DNA of 64,000 nt from Aegilops tauschii subsp. strangulata (Eukaryota; Streptophyta; Magnoliopsida; Poales; Poaceae). The stretch spans positions 120,248,318 to 120,312,317 of the forward strand of contig NC_053041.3 of the NCBI RefSeq assembly GCF_002575655.3. Direction: 5' to 3'. Position 1 is the stretch's first letter, and every line of letters begins with the position of its first letter. Below the pieces are notes generated by a model, which was not told the DNA's origin, made no database searches, and saw only the letters and a list, made by a program, of their open reading frames with translations. This document shows, one piece after another, positions 34,150 through 44,984 of the stretch. Position numbers and translations under genes: made by a program.

Positions 34150-36241
34150 CACTATATATGGACGCAGGGGCCTGAGCGCTTGCTTTACTAGGGTTGCTCT
34201 CTTCATTCTATCATTCCTCTCCAGATATAAACAAGACAGCGGTAGCGACATTTTCTCTCTGCTCACCGCTGGTCACAGATCCGGCCGGATCCCTTCGGCC
34301 GGTGTGTGTAGAGGACTAAAAGGTGCATCGTTCACGCGGTCATCGCCGCCGAGGGAGGAAACCCACAGCTGCCGGAGGGGCCCGATCCTCTGCCCGTGCC
34401 GTTCTCTCCGACACAGCGCCGGCTCAGGAGGTTCTCCGACCCTTCTTCCCCCCTGCCGTATTGTCCGCAGATCCGACCTGCCGCCGCCGACATCCCGGCG
34501 ACCCTCAGGTATAAGTTCTTCGAAAGCGGCCTTGCTCTACTGCCCCAGCTCCCCACGTGTCTGCATGTGCATCTTTTTCTACTCCCATCAGCTCTTCCAA
34601 AGCCACCTAAATTTTTAGTATTATTAGAGGTAAAGCTACTTCATGCATTCGAATCTAGGGCTTTGTTCAAACAACGAAGAAAGGGGGGAAAGTTGTAGCA
34701 TGAATCTAGGACTTGATTCAAAGAGGAAATAATATGGTGAAAGTAGTAGAGACCGGATACCCAACCGGTCTCTTGGTTGAAAAGGGAAATAATGGGAAAA
34801 CGCAGTACAAACTGGATAAGGAACAGATCTATTATTGGTTGAAAAAAGGATAGAAAATGGCGGCTGGTGGACAAGTCAACAGAGTATGTCCAGGATTAGA
34901 TTTGCTGCCATCACATAGTAAAAGGTCTCCAGGATTAGATTTGCTGCCCTCACATAGTAAAAGGTCTCAGGATTAGATTTGCTGCCCTCACATAGTAAAA
35001 GGTCTCAAGATTAGATTTGCTGACCTCACATAGTAAAAGGTCTCCAGGATTAGATTTGCTGCCCTCACATAGTAAAAGGTCTCCAGGATTAGATTTGCTG
35101 CCCTCACATAGTAAAAGGTCTCGAGGATTAGATTTGCTGCCCTCACATAGTACAAGGTCTGCAGGATTAGGTTTGCTGCCCTCACATAGCATGAACAAAC
35201 TCGGCATCACCACTTTATGCCTCCTTGTAGGTACATTGTGCTGATGTGTCCACTGTCGCATGTCCTTCTACCAACCTTTTGCTGTTGTTAATGTAAGGGC
35301 GCATGTAAAAATGAAGCGATCACACTGTTACCTTAGGGACATGTCTAACCAGTGTTATTGTTAATCTAATGCCTCCATTGATAAGATGCAATTAAACTGT
35401 GTTACAAATGGCACTCCTGCTATTTTCCCCAGTATGATAAGTAAGTTGCTCCTTTACGCTACTGAGTGTCCTGGTGTCCCCACGGTCCCATGCCCTTAAA
35501 CCAACTCTTTAGCTGCTGTTGATTTACTGTGTCTGGTAAACAAGCAATGCCACCATTAAAGTAATCCCATATTTGAGGAATCTCATTATTGATCGTAATG
35601 CTTCTGGTAACATGAAGCATTGCTGACGTTTTAAAATTTCTACTGTCCTTGCGTGATTGCCATGAACTTAATTAAGATGCTTCTTTTCATTTTGTATATG
35701 TTTCGTATATTCTTATTGACCAGCAACTGTTTACTTTCTATCTTTTTGTGCAGATAGGGATATCCATTCACCTTATTGCTATTGTGGCCTTTTGGTGAAT
35801 TGCACAAAACACTTTTTTGGAATGAGTGTCTTGTGCAGTTCAACTAAAATGTTACATGGGCAACATCTCTCAATTTTGGTGGGACTGCACAAAATGGTGA
35901 TTGGAGTTTCCAAAATCTCCGTCAAATTCTGCTGGTAATCTCGTGCAACATTTTATTAGCCTTTGCAAGATGAGCCGTAGCTGAATGATGCAATCTTTGC
36001 TTCATTTCAGGCGAACTGCAGAAAAAGTGGCATGAATTGAATCATCGGGTGGAGCTGCAGGTTGACTTCCACTAGTGCCACTATTATAGTAATCATGCTC
36101 TTTATTATCTGCGTTGTGCAAACAGGAATACTCAACTACAGATGTTGTGACGGTCAAGAGCATTCGCCAAGTTCTTCGATTGTATGACATGGCTAGCCAA
36201 GATGGATTTAATCCCGATATTCACTTTATCAAAAGGCTCTA
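34150..36241 (+). CDS. Possible spliced gene, unknown product
   Basis: A TATA-like tatatatg (34152) precedes a GC-rich stretch that could encode FSPTQRRLRRFSDPSS and ends at a good donor, CCTCAG/GTATAAG, at 34506. Two short downstream exons look coding: 36011-36060 (ELQKKWHELNHRVELQ), bounded by AG and GT, and 36126-36241, which encodes EYSTTDVVTVKSIRQVLRLY and continues to a TAA stop. Between them lies a long intron-like region containing a 38/39-bp minisatellite. I do not recognise the protein. The first exon's frame and start are uncertain and other exons may be missing. It may be a captured gene fragment. Confidence 0.3.
34891..35195. repeat. 38/39-bp minisatellite, eight units
   Basis: Units begin at 34891, 34930, 34968, 35006, 35045, 35084, 35123 and 35162 with caggattagatttgctgcc or a variant. 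Two units are 38 bp, the rest 39. The array opens repetitive frames on both strands that are not genes. Confidence 0.95.
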
Positions 36242-36246
36242 ATGGG

Positions 36247-36510
36247 TTGGTTCTGAATCTTGCAAGCTGGGAATCAGTGAGATGTGTAGGCATCTTTGTT
36301 GTACTTATTATTTGAATCTTATTTGTTGGTTCTGAATCTTGCAAGCTGGGAATCAATGAGATGTGTAGGCATCTTTGTTGTACTTATTATTTGGATCTTA
36401 TTTGTTGGTTCTGAATCTTGCAAGCTGGGAATCAATGAGATGTGTAGGCATCTTTGTTTACTTATTATTTGGATCTTATTTGTTGGTTCTGAATCTTGCA
36501 AGCTGGGAAA
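36247..36510. repeat. 78/79-bp tandem repeat, four units
   Basis: Copies start at 36247, 36326, 36405 and 36483 with ttggttctgaatcttgcaag. They follow directly after the stop codon of the possible spliced gene, so they would lie in its 3' UTR. Confidence 0.93.
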
Positions 36511-36946
36511 CACGGCATGATGATGCAGAGGACAACAACCATAACAAACAGTTCAAACTTGGTAGTATTATCTTTGTGAAAGTGCGACAAATGTGCTGAT
36601 CGTGAGCGTCCTGAGAATAATAATTCTAATTGTTGTGCATGTTGATCCTGTGGCACTGATAGAACGAGCGAATGCATTGCTTGTTTTAAGTATAAATTTC
36701 TATTAAAGCTAATTAAATTTAAGTAAAGTGACCACTAACTCCTGTTATTACAGTATCAATACAGACCCGCTCATGAACCGACGTGTGGCCGAGGGTGCAT
36801 CTTCTGCCGGGCGTGCAGCGGACGAGGGAGGGGTAGTAACTGTTGTCGCCTGTACACACTCAGCTTACTGTTGAATCCAGTTCCCCAAGAGCTGAAAAAC
36901 AAACTGCTGCCGCCGCCTACACACTCGTTCACTCGAAGAGACTCCA

Positions 36947-37502
36947 ATGGCGATCCGAGGGGTGAGCCTGCTGGATATGGACTTCAGCAAGGAGTTCCCC
37001 TTTGAGTTCGCCGTTCAGTCCTATGGCTACACCAAGTTGAATGTGATGTACACCAACGATACGGACTCGGTGAAGCTCTGCCTCGCCTCAGTCCTATGGC
37101 TGCACCAGGTTCTGGAGCATTCGCCCGTTTCATCGGCAGCGCCGACTGCACCTTCGCTACGGTGGAGAGAAGGAAGAACGTGACGATTCGGCCATCTGGT
37201 GCAACAAGCTTGTCGACATCCAGAAGCAATACAAGATCATCAGCAACGGGCAGGAGAAGGACTCCGTGGTTGACCTCGCTGAGACCATCATCGACCCCTG
37301 ATACGCCAACATGAAAGAAGACGACCTGAACACGTGGGAGGTACCTCTGAATCTAGCCTACATAACCTATGCGGCCAAGGACGCATACGCATGCTACGAC
37401 ATGTACAGGCAGATCTTGGACATGAGGGCGTGTCTGCTTCCCGTAACCGACGAGTACACGGACAGCCGCAGCGTCATGATCAAGCATGCCAGGAAGGTCT
37501 AG
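36947..37502 (+). pseudogene. 3'-5' exonuclease (WRN/RNase D-like) domain pseudogene
   Basis: The start MAIRGVSLLDMDFSKEF is followed by VMYTNDTDSVK in one frame. Later segments with FIGSADCTFATV, IWCNKLVDIQKQY and DSVVDLAETIIDP lie in shifted frames. After an in-frame TGA at 37299, WEVPLNLAYITYAAKDAYACY continues to 37502. The last block fits the C-terminal part of a DEDDy-type 3'-5' exonuclease fold (YAAKDAYA). The middle, where the first catalytic acidic residues should be, is missing, and an 18-bp sequence, cagtcctatggctacacc, recurs on both sides of the gap (37016 and 37089, one mismatch). It cannot encode an active nuclease. The assignment is by motif and memory only. Confidence 0.65.
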
Positions 37503-38225
37503 ATGTTGTACTTTATCTGTTTATAAGCACCTTTATCATCTGAGTGTTTCATGCATTGGCCTATGTGTCGTAATTATCTGTTTTGTCCAAAATATTTCTT
37601 TTAAGAACCCATTAACCTGATTGCTTTTTAGTGGCTATTTGCTTATGTATGTAAACTAGTTCACTTCTCCGTAAAAAAAATTAGTTCACTCGGCTGCCGT
37701 GCATTGAATCTCCTTCCTCCCAACATATTCCCCTCCTCAGGTGGACCCAGCAGGTCTCTGAATTTTCCCCCACTTTCTTTTTCGATGTAAACTGAGTTTT
37801 CTCCCAGTACTTTCCCCTAGAACCAACTCAACTGTTCCACGTCTAGCCTAAAAAATAATAATACCCCACGTACTATTAACTTATCAAATTAATATGAAAT
37901 TTTATTTCATAAGTTGAAAGTTCTTACAAAATAATAATAATAATTGTTTATATATAACTTGGCAAGTTAACTCCTAGTGATTGCGTACATAAGCTTGCAA
38001 AGATTTTACTGACGTGCAATCATGTGTTTATGTTTTTATAACATTTCTCCGTCTAGCCCAACATGATATTTTCACCCAGCCCAGCAAGTCCGCGGATTTC
38101 GAGAAAAATGCAAATGGGATTTAAACGGGCTGCATAGATGCTACATCATTATTTCACCCAGCCCACCAAATGGACTAAAAACAAATGGACTGGCTGACAT
38201 GTGGGCCAGTAGGTCGAAGCCTAAG
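37503..38225. other. No gene seen
   Basis: AT-rich sequence after the exonuclease pseudogene, with short ATA/ATT runs near 37850-37950. It grades into the CACTA right-arm repeats. Confidence 0.4.
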
Positions 38226-41200
38226 AAGGCATTGGATTTACATCCAACGACCGGCATTCTTCTTCAATCTCTCATCTTCTTCCCCCAGCGCTGCCGGAAC
38301 CGCCTGCCCCAGCCTTCGGCATCCAACGGCGTTGTTTTGCGCTCCTCAGCGAAACGCTACCCCGCCGACGGCCAGTCCATCCCTCCACTCCGCACCTCCT
38401 GTTATTCTCTGCCGAGTGTAGGCCCACCCCGCACCCGAACCAGTCAAGATTCCCACTCCTCTCCGTCTGCGACTCCACTGCCGCGTCTTCCCCATCTCCG
38501 GGTCGTTCCAGTCTGGGGCCTCGCCGTCGTCCACTGCCTCGGTGCGCTCGGCGCGGCGTGGTCAACATACGAGAGTCATCGGAAGAGGACTGTACGTGGA
38601 GAGCCTGACGGCTGGGACCCACGAGGTCCATGGTCGCACGCAAGGAAAGTTCCTCCTTATTACGCACTGTACGTGGACTGTACATGGGAAGGGCTTCTGT
38701 ATTTCGCGAAAAAAACGTTCCCCCCGCTGACAGGTCGGACCCACCAGCTATATCTTCGCACGCAAGGAAGTGCCTCCTTATTACGCACCAAAAAATGAAT
38801 ACCCCCTGCTAGCTGGGACCCACCATAGTGGGTGGCTGACTTGTGGGCCTACTAAGTTCACGAGGACGGAGGGCTTTGTCAACTTAGTCAATATGAACGA
38901 TTCTTGCTCCAGTGACCGTACGATGTCCATCCAACGGCCATAGTGCTTCTTCAACCTCTGGTCTTCTTGCTCCAGCCGCCCAAAGCAGCGCCGGTCGTGC
39001 CGCGTGCTCCTGCCTCTCGTGGCCGGCTGTGATGCTGCGGAGGCCTCATCGCCCCCTACTACTCCCACCGCTGGCCCAGGGTATCCCTCTACTCACCCAC
39101 ACCCCCTGTTATTCTGCGGCGACGGCAGCCTCACACCGCAGCCGAACCAGTGAACCCTCGTACTCCTCTCCGCGTGGGCATCCACTGCCGCGTCTTCCCC
39201 GGCTCCGCGTCGTCCCCTTCCTAGGCCTCGCCGTCGTCCACCGCCTTGGTGCTCTTGGCGCGGCGTGGTCAATGTGGTCAACGACCGACTTCCATCGGAA
39301 GAGTACTATACGTGGAGAGGCTGACAGCTGGGTCCACGACCACAGCCCAGTTTTTTTGTGATTTGCCAAGTAAGTCGCTTTGTCAGGCCTGTTGGGCTGC
39401 AAATCTTTGAAGACGAGAGCTTCATTCGGCTGGCTGAGAAAATGGCCTATCAGTAATGAGAAATGGGCTGTACATTTTTAAAACATATCAAACTGGCAAT
39501 TAGTTTCAAATATATTTTTTTCATCTCGAGATTTTAAATTACATTAATTTTTATGCGTGGAGAACTTGTTGGATTTTATATTGATATACATTTATTTTTA
39601 AAATCAGTTTGAATGTGAGTCGAAATTTCGGGATTAAAAATAGTTCGGACCACACCGAAATATGCAAAATTTCATATAATTTTTTAACCGTGGCCACAAT
39701 ATGGGCTGTAATGCTAACAAAAAGAATATGGGCTCCAAAAAAACCCTTAAGAATTAGCAAATGGGCTGTAAATTATTAGAAATAATGGCAGATGGGTTGT
39801 ATGCTGTTTTCCACAGATTTGAGGCTTTCCTAAAAAAAGGTTGACGCACAAGCAGTGATTGTTGGATGTCCATCGAACGGCCGTCGTGCTTCTTCAATCT
39901 CTGCTCTTCCTGCTCCAGCCGCTCAAACAAGCGCCGGCGGGACTGCCTGCTCCCTCCTCCCCGTGGCCGGCTATGCTGCCGCGCAGGCCTCACCGCCACA
40001 CCGTACTCCCATCGCTGGCCTAGCCATCCCTCTACTCACCCACACCTGCTGTTATTCTCCGGTGACGGCAGACGAACCAGTAAACCCTCGTACAGTCGTA
40101 CTCCCCTCCGCGTGGGAAACAACTGCCGAGTCTTCCCTGCCTCCGTGTCGTTCCCTTCCTAGGCCTCGCCGTCGTCCACCGCCCTGGTGCTCTCGGCGCG
40201 GCCTGGTCAACGTGGTCAACGACCGACATGCATCTGAAGTGGACTGTACGTGGAGAGGCCGACAGCTGGGTCCACGGCCGTACGCAAGGAAATGCCTCCT
40301 TATTACGCGCAAAATAATGATTCCTCCACCTGACAATAGGGACCCACCGAAAGGGCCTCTGTATTTTGCGAAAAAAATGTTACCGCCGCTGACATCTCGG
40401 ACCCACCAGCTATATCTTCGCACGCAAGGAAGTGCCTCCTTATTACGCACAAAAAAATGAATACTCCCCCTGTTAGCTGAGACCCAGTATAGTGGCAGGC
40501 TAACTTGTGGGCCTACTAAGTTGACGGGGACGGAGGGCTTTGTCAACTTAGTCAATACTCCAGTGACCGTATGATGTCCATCCAACGGCCATAGTGCTTT
40601 TCAACCTTTGGTCTTCTTGCTCCAACCGCCCAAAGCAACGCCGGTCGTGCCGCCTTTTCCTGCCTCCCGTGGCCGGATGTGCTACCGCGGAGGCCTCACC
40701 GCCCCCATACTACTCCCAGCACTGGCCAGGCCATCCCTCCACTCACCCACACCCCCTATTATTCTGCGGTGACGGCACCCTCACACCGCAGCCGAACCAG
40801 TGAACGCTCGTACTCCTCTCCGCGTGGGCATCCACTGCCGCGTCTTGCCCAGCTCCGCGTCGTCCCCTTCCTAGGCCTCGCCGTCGTCCACCGTTGTGGT
40901 GCTCTCGGCGCGGCGTGGTCAATGTGGTCAACGACCGACTTCCATCGGAAGAGTACTGTACGTGGAGAGGCTGACAGCTGGGTCCACGACAGCCGCAAGG
41001 AAGTGCCTCCTTATTACGCGGAAAATAATTATTCCTCCACCTGACAGCGGGGACCCACCGGACAGGCCACCAGTATTTGCAAAAAAATCGTTTCACCCTG
41101 ACTGCTGGGACCCACCGGACGGGCCACCGTACTTCACGAAAAAAACGTTCCCCCCGCTGTCAGCTCGGACCCACCAGAAGTGCCTCCTTATTACGCACAA

Positions 41201-42930
41201 AAAATGAATACTCCCCCGGCTAGCTGGGACCCACCTTGGTGGGAGGCTGACTTGTGGGCCTACTAAGTTGATGGGGATGAAGGGCTTTGTCAACTTAGTC
41301 AATATGAACGATTCTAGCTCCAGTGACCGTACGATGTCCATCCAACTGCCGTAGTGCTTCTTCAACCTCTGGTCTTCTTGCTCCAGCCGCCCAAAGTAGC
41401 GCCGGTCGTGCCGCATGCTCCTGCCTCCCGTGGCCGGCTGTGCTGCCGCAGAGGCCTCACCGCCCCTACTATTCCCACCGCTGGCCAGGCCCTGCGGCGA
41501 CGGCAGCCTCGCACCGCAGCCGAACCAGTGAACCCTCGTACTCCTCTCCGCGCGGGCTTCCACTGCCGCGTCTTCCCCGGCTCCGCGTAGTCCCCTTCCT
41601 AGGCCTCGCCGTCGTCCACCGCCATGGTGCTCTCCGCGCGGCGTGGTCAACGTGGTCAAGGAACGACTTCCATCGGAAGAGTACTATACGTGGAGAGGCT
41701 GACAGCTGGGTCCAGGGCCACAACCCATTTGTTTGTGATTTGCCAAGTAAGTCGCTTTGTCAGGCCTGTTGGGCTGCAAATCTTTCAAGACGAGGAGAGC
41801 TTTCATTCGGCTGGCCGAGAAAATGGCCCATCAGTAATGAGAAATGGGTTGTACATTTTTAAAACACATCAAACCGGCAATTAGTTTCAAATATCTTTTT
41901 TTCATTTCAAGATTTTAAATTACATTAATTTTTATGCGTGGAGAATTTGTTGGATTTTATATTGATATACATTTATTTTTAAAATCAGTTTGAATGTGAG
42001 TCGAAATTTTGGGATTAAAAACAGTTCGGACCGCACCGAAATATGCAAAATTTCGTATAATTTTTTAACCGTGGCCACAATATGGGCTGTAATGCTAACA
42101 AAAAGAATATGAGCTCCAAAAAAACCTTAAAATTAGCAAATGGGCTGTAAATTATTAGAAATAATGGCAGATGGGCTGTATGCTGTTTTCCACAGATTTG
42201 AGGCTTTCCTAAAAAAAAGGCTGACGCACAAGCACTGACTATCGGATGTCCATCCAACGGCCGTCGTGCTTCTTCAATCTCTGCTCTTCCTGCTCCAGCC
42301 GCTCAAACAAGCGCCGGCGGGACTGCCTGCTCCCTCCTCCCCGCGGCCGGCTGTGCTGCCGCGTAGGCCTCACCGCCCCACCGTACTCCCATCGCTGGCC
42401 TAGCCATCCCTCTACTCACCCACACCTGCCGTTATTCTCCGGAGACGGCAGACGAACCAGTAAACCCTCGTACAGTCGTACTCCCCTCCGCGTGGGAAAC
42501 AACTGCCGAGTCTTCCCTGCCTCTGTGTCGTCCCCTTCCTAGGCCTCGACGTCGTCCACCGCCGTGGTGCTCTCGGCGCGGCGTGGTCAATGTGGTCAAC
42601 GACCGACATGCATCTGAAGTGGACTGTGCGTGGAGACGCTGACAGCTGGGTCCACGGCCGCAGCAAGGAAGTGCCTCCTTATTACGCGCAAAATAATTAG
42701 TCCTCCACCTGACAGCGGGGACCCACCGGACGGGCCACCGTATTTCGCGAAAAAAATGTTTCTCCCCTGACTGTTGGGCCCAGCAGCTACACCTTCGCAC
42801 GCAAGGAAGTGCGTCCGGGCAAAAAATAACAAAACGATTCGCCCCCTGACTGCTGGGACCCACCAGCTACATCTTCGCACGCAAGGAAGTGCCTGACAGT
42901 CGGGACCCACCTGGTCGAAGCGTACGTAGC
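38226..42930. repeat. Higher-order subterminal repeats of the CACTA right arm
   Basis: Six units begin at a gtccatccaacggcc-like motif near 38240, 38926, 39868, 40577, 41337 and 42248. Each continues with cttcttcaatctct or a variant, gctccagccgc, and a tail with gggacccacc and cgcaaggaagtgcctcc motifs. The units at 38926 and 41337 share a long AT-rich tail (tttgtgatttgccaagtaag onward), giving a macro-repeat of about 2.4 kb (39868 against 42248). Many long frames occur on both strands with the same repeated peptides in several frames, which marks them as repeat artefacts. Confidence 0.85.
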
Positions 42931-43148
42931 GTTGTCATTCTGGTCGCGAACATGTACGTACATATATACTGGTGGATGTAGAGGCGCGCACGTAGCATGT
43001 ATACGTACGTACAACGGCCAGGGTGCAAGAAAGAAAATACGGCCACGTATGTGTACATACGGGCGGGGTCTCGTCGCCTACTCGCGCATACGTACGGCGA
43101 GGGCTCGTTGACATGGCTGGGTCGGAACGGAGAAACAGCGTCGTCGTC

Positions 43149-43235
43149 GTGTTCATGGGGAGGCAACGGAATGCGTCGTGTTCATGGGGAGGCAACGGAA
43201 TGCGTCGTGTTCATCGGGAGGCAACAGAACGCGTG
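43149..43235. repeat. 29-bp tandem repeat, three units
   Basis: Units start at 43149, 43178 and 43207 with gtgttcatggggaggcaac. The third has small changes. Confidence 0.9.
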
Positions 43236-43380
43236 GGAGCCAACCGGCTGGGTCGGAACGGAATGCGTGGTCGTGTTTATCGGGAGGGCTTGGACGGAAC
43301 AGGCGATGGAAACGAGGCCTGGCGTACCGCAGAACGGAGGAAACGGCCTTGTGTTCGACCGACCACGTTCGAAACGGGAT

Positions 43381-43631
43381 CCTGTTCATCGGGAGGGGTC
43401 TGGCGTATCGCAAAACGGACGAAACGGACCTCCTACGGTCGAAACGGGGGTCATGTTGATCGGGAGGGGTGTGGCGTACCGCAAAACGGACGAAACGGAC
43501 GTCATACGGTCGAAACGGGGGTCCTGTTGATCGGGAGGGGTGTGGCGTACCGCAAAACGGACGAAACGGACCTCCTACGGTCGAAACAGGGGTCCTGTTC
43601 ATCAGGAGGGGTGTGGCATACCGCAAAACGG
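43381..43631. repeat. 71-bp tandem repeat A
   Basis: Units start at 43381, 43452, 43523 and 43594, each with gttcatcgggagggg or gttgatcgggagggg and caaaacggacgaaacggac. Confidence 0.92.
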
Positions 43632-43739
43632 GACTCCACGGGATACTGTTCATCTCCACCGTCGACCTCCTCCAGCCTCCACGGGCTACCGTCGACCTCC
43701 TCCAGCCTCCACGGGCTCGTGTTCATCCAGCCTCCACCG

Positions 43740-43984
43740 CGCACTACTCCACCGGCTACTGTTCAACCACCCCTCCACGGGCACCCCTCCATCGTCTACT
43801 GTTCATCCAGCCCTCCACACCACGGGGTCCTGTTCAACCACCCCTCCACGGGCACCCCTCCACCGTCTACTGTTCATCCAGCCCTCCACACCACGGGGTC
43901 CTGTTCAACCACCCCTCCACGGGCACCCCTCCACCGTCTACTGTTCATCCAGCCCTCCACACCACGGGGTCCTGTTCATCCAGA
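43740..43984. repeat. 71-bp tandem repeat B
   Basis: Units are marked by ccctccacaccacggggtcc at 43811, 43882 and 43953, with a partial copy before them. The sequence is unlike array A except for the recurring ctgttcatc motif, yet the period is also 71 bp. Confidence 0.92.
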
Positions 43985-44517
43985 GGCAACGCCACCGCTC
44001 ACTGTTCATCCACCCCCCGGCAACGCTCACTGTTCATCCAATCGATCGGCTTCAGTTAGCAGCAGTAGTGAAGTAATCGCTCGATCAGGTTCAGTTAACA
44101 GCCATCGATCGATCGCTCGGGTTCAGTAACACGTAGCTTGCAGTGCAATCGCTCGGGTTCAGTTAGAGCCCAATGCCTCGCTCGGGTTCAGTTAGAGCCA
44201 ACGCCTCGCACACACGCGCGTACGTGTACGAGAGAAACGCGCATCGCTCGGCCCCCGACCTCCCACCGTAACCGGGAACTCCCCGAAATTTTCCTTGCCC
44301 TCGCTTCTACCACGGTTTTTTCCGTCATGGACGGCCCAAAGAATGTCATGCAGCTGCGTCTCCGGCCGGCCCAGGACGAAAAGCCCATTTTCTGTCATTA
44401 TTTTTTGTCATAGAAGTAGGAGCCCACCACATCTATGATGATACCGGGTTTTGTCACAATTATCGTCATAGAAGTGTCATATGTATGACAGAAAAAAAAT
44501 TCGTTCAGCCCAAAATG

Positions 44518-44543
44518 TCACGGATGTGTCTTTTTTTGTAGTG
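44518..44543 (-). repeat. CACTA right terminal inverted repeat
   Basis: On the minus strand it reads CACTACAAAAAAAGACACAT followed by ccgtga. The TSD TGA follows at 44544-44546. The inner 44400-44517 region has tatgac/gtcata motifs similar to those inside the left end. Confidence 0.8.
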
Positions 44544-44984
44544 TGAATCTTCGCAAACCTCCTACGATGGCGAGCCGCCCGTTTTGTTGGTCGTCACAAT
44601 AGTTGGATCAGTGTTACAAGGCGACATTGCTCGCAAATTGGAGTATTTGACAAAAAACTACCTATTTTGGGGTGACCACCCCACAGACTACAACTTTCAA
44701 AATTTTGACAAAAACTATCACTTTTTTGTAATTCGTCCCTAAAAACTATTAACTTTTTGTTAATGATCGTTTCAGTCGTTTTAAACAAAAGACTGACAAC
44801 TATGGCCCACATTTCAGGGGCACATGTCACTGATGCCTAGGCACTTGACGGCCTTATCCCCTAGGCTCGTTATGACCTGGTCCGACCAGGTCAAAGCGGT
44901 CGGCTGGCTCACTCGCCCCCTCCATCACTCACTCTGTTCTTCACTTCTCTGCTCGCACTCCGGCGACGGCGACGCGCTGCGACC

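Larger units (their letters stand above)
1777..44543. mobile_element. Composite CACTA (En/Spm) DNA transposon carrying host-like genes
   Basis: The left end reads CACTAAAAAAATACAC and the right end is its inverted counterpart, CACTACAAAAAAAGACAC on the minus strand, ending in TAGTG at 44543. The trinucleotide TGA lies immediately outside both ends (1774-1776 and 44544-44546), as expected for the 3-bp target duplication of this superfamily. Both subterminal regions are repeat-rich and share motifs such as tatgacgataa near the termini. A decayed TNPA-like gene lies in the left arm. I see no TNP2-type transposase, so the element is probably non-autonomous. A nested 13-kb gypsy and several host-like genes occupy the middle. 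The alternative is two separate elements of one family whose TSDs match by chance (about 1 in 64), or a macrotransposition using two distant ends. Confidence 0.65.

Noticed and set aside
32482..35195. Spaced repeats resembling a CRISPR array
   Set aside because: The repeats are contiguous tandem units with no unique spacers, and this is a plant nuclear sequence.
34950..35261. Repetitive frames on both strands, about 65-103 codons
   Set aside because: They are products of the 38/39-bp minisatellite.
38185..44076. Many long frames, including 43023-44129
   Set aside because: The same peptides recur in several frames and on both strands of the CACTA right-arm repeats. No domain or splice structure is visible.
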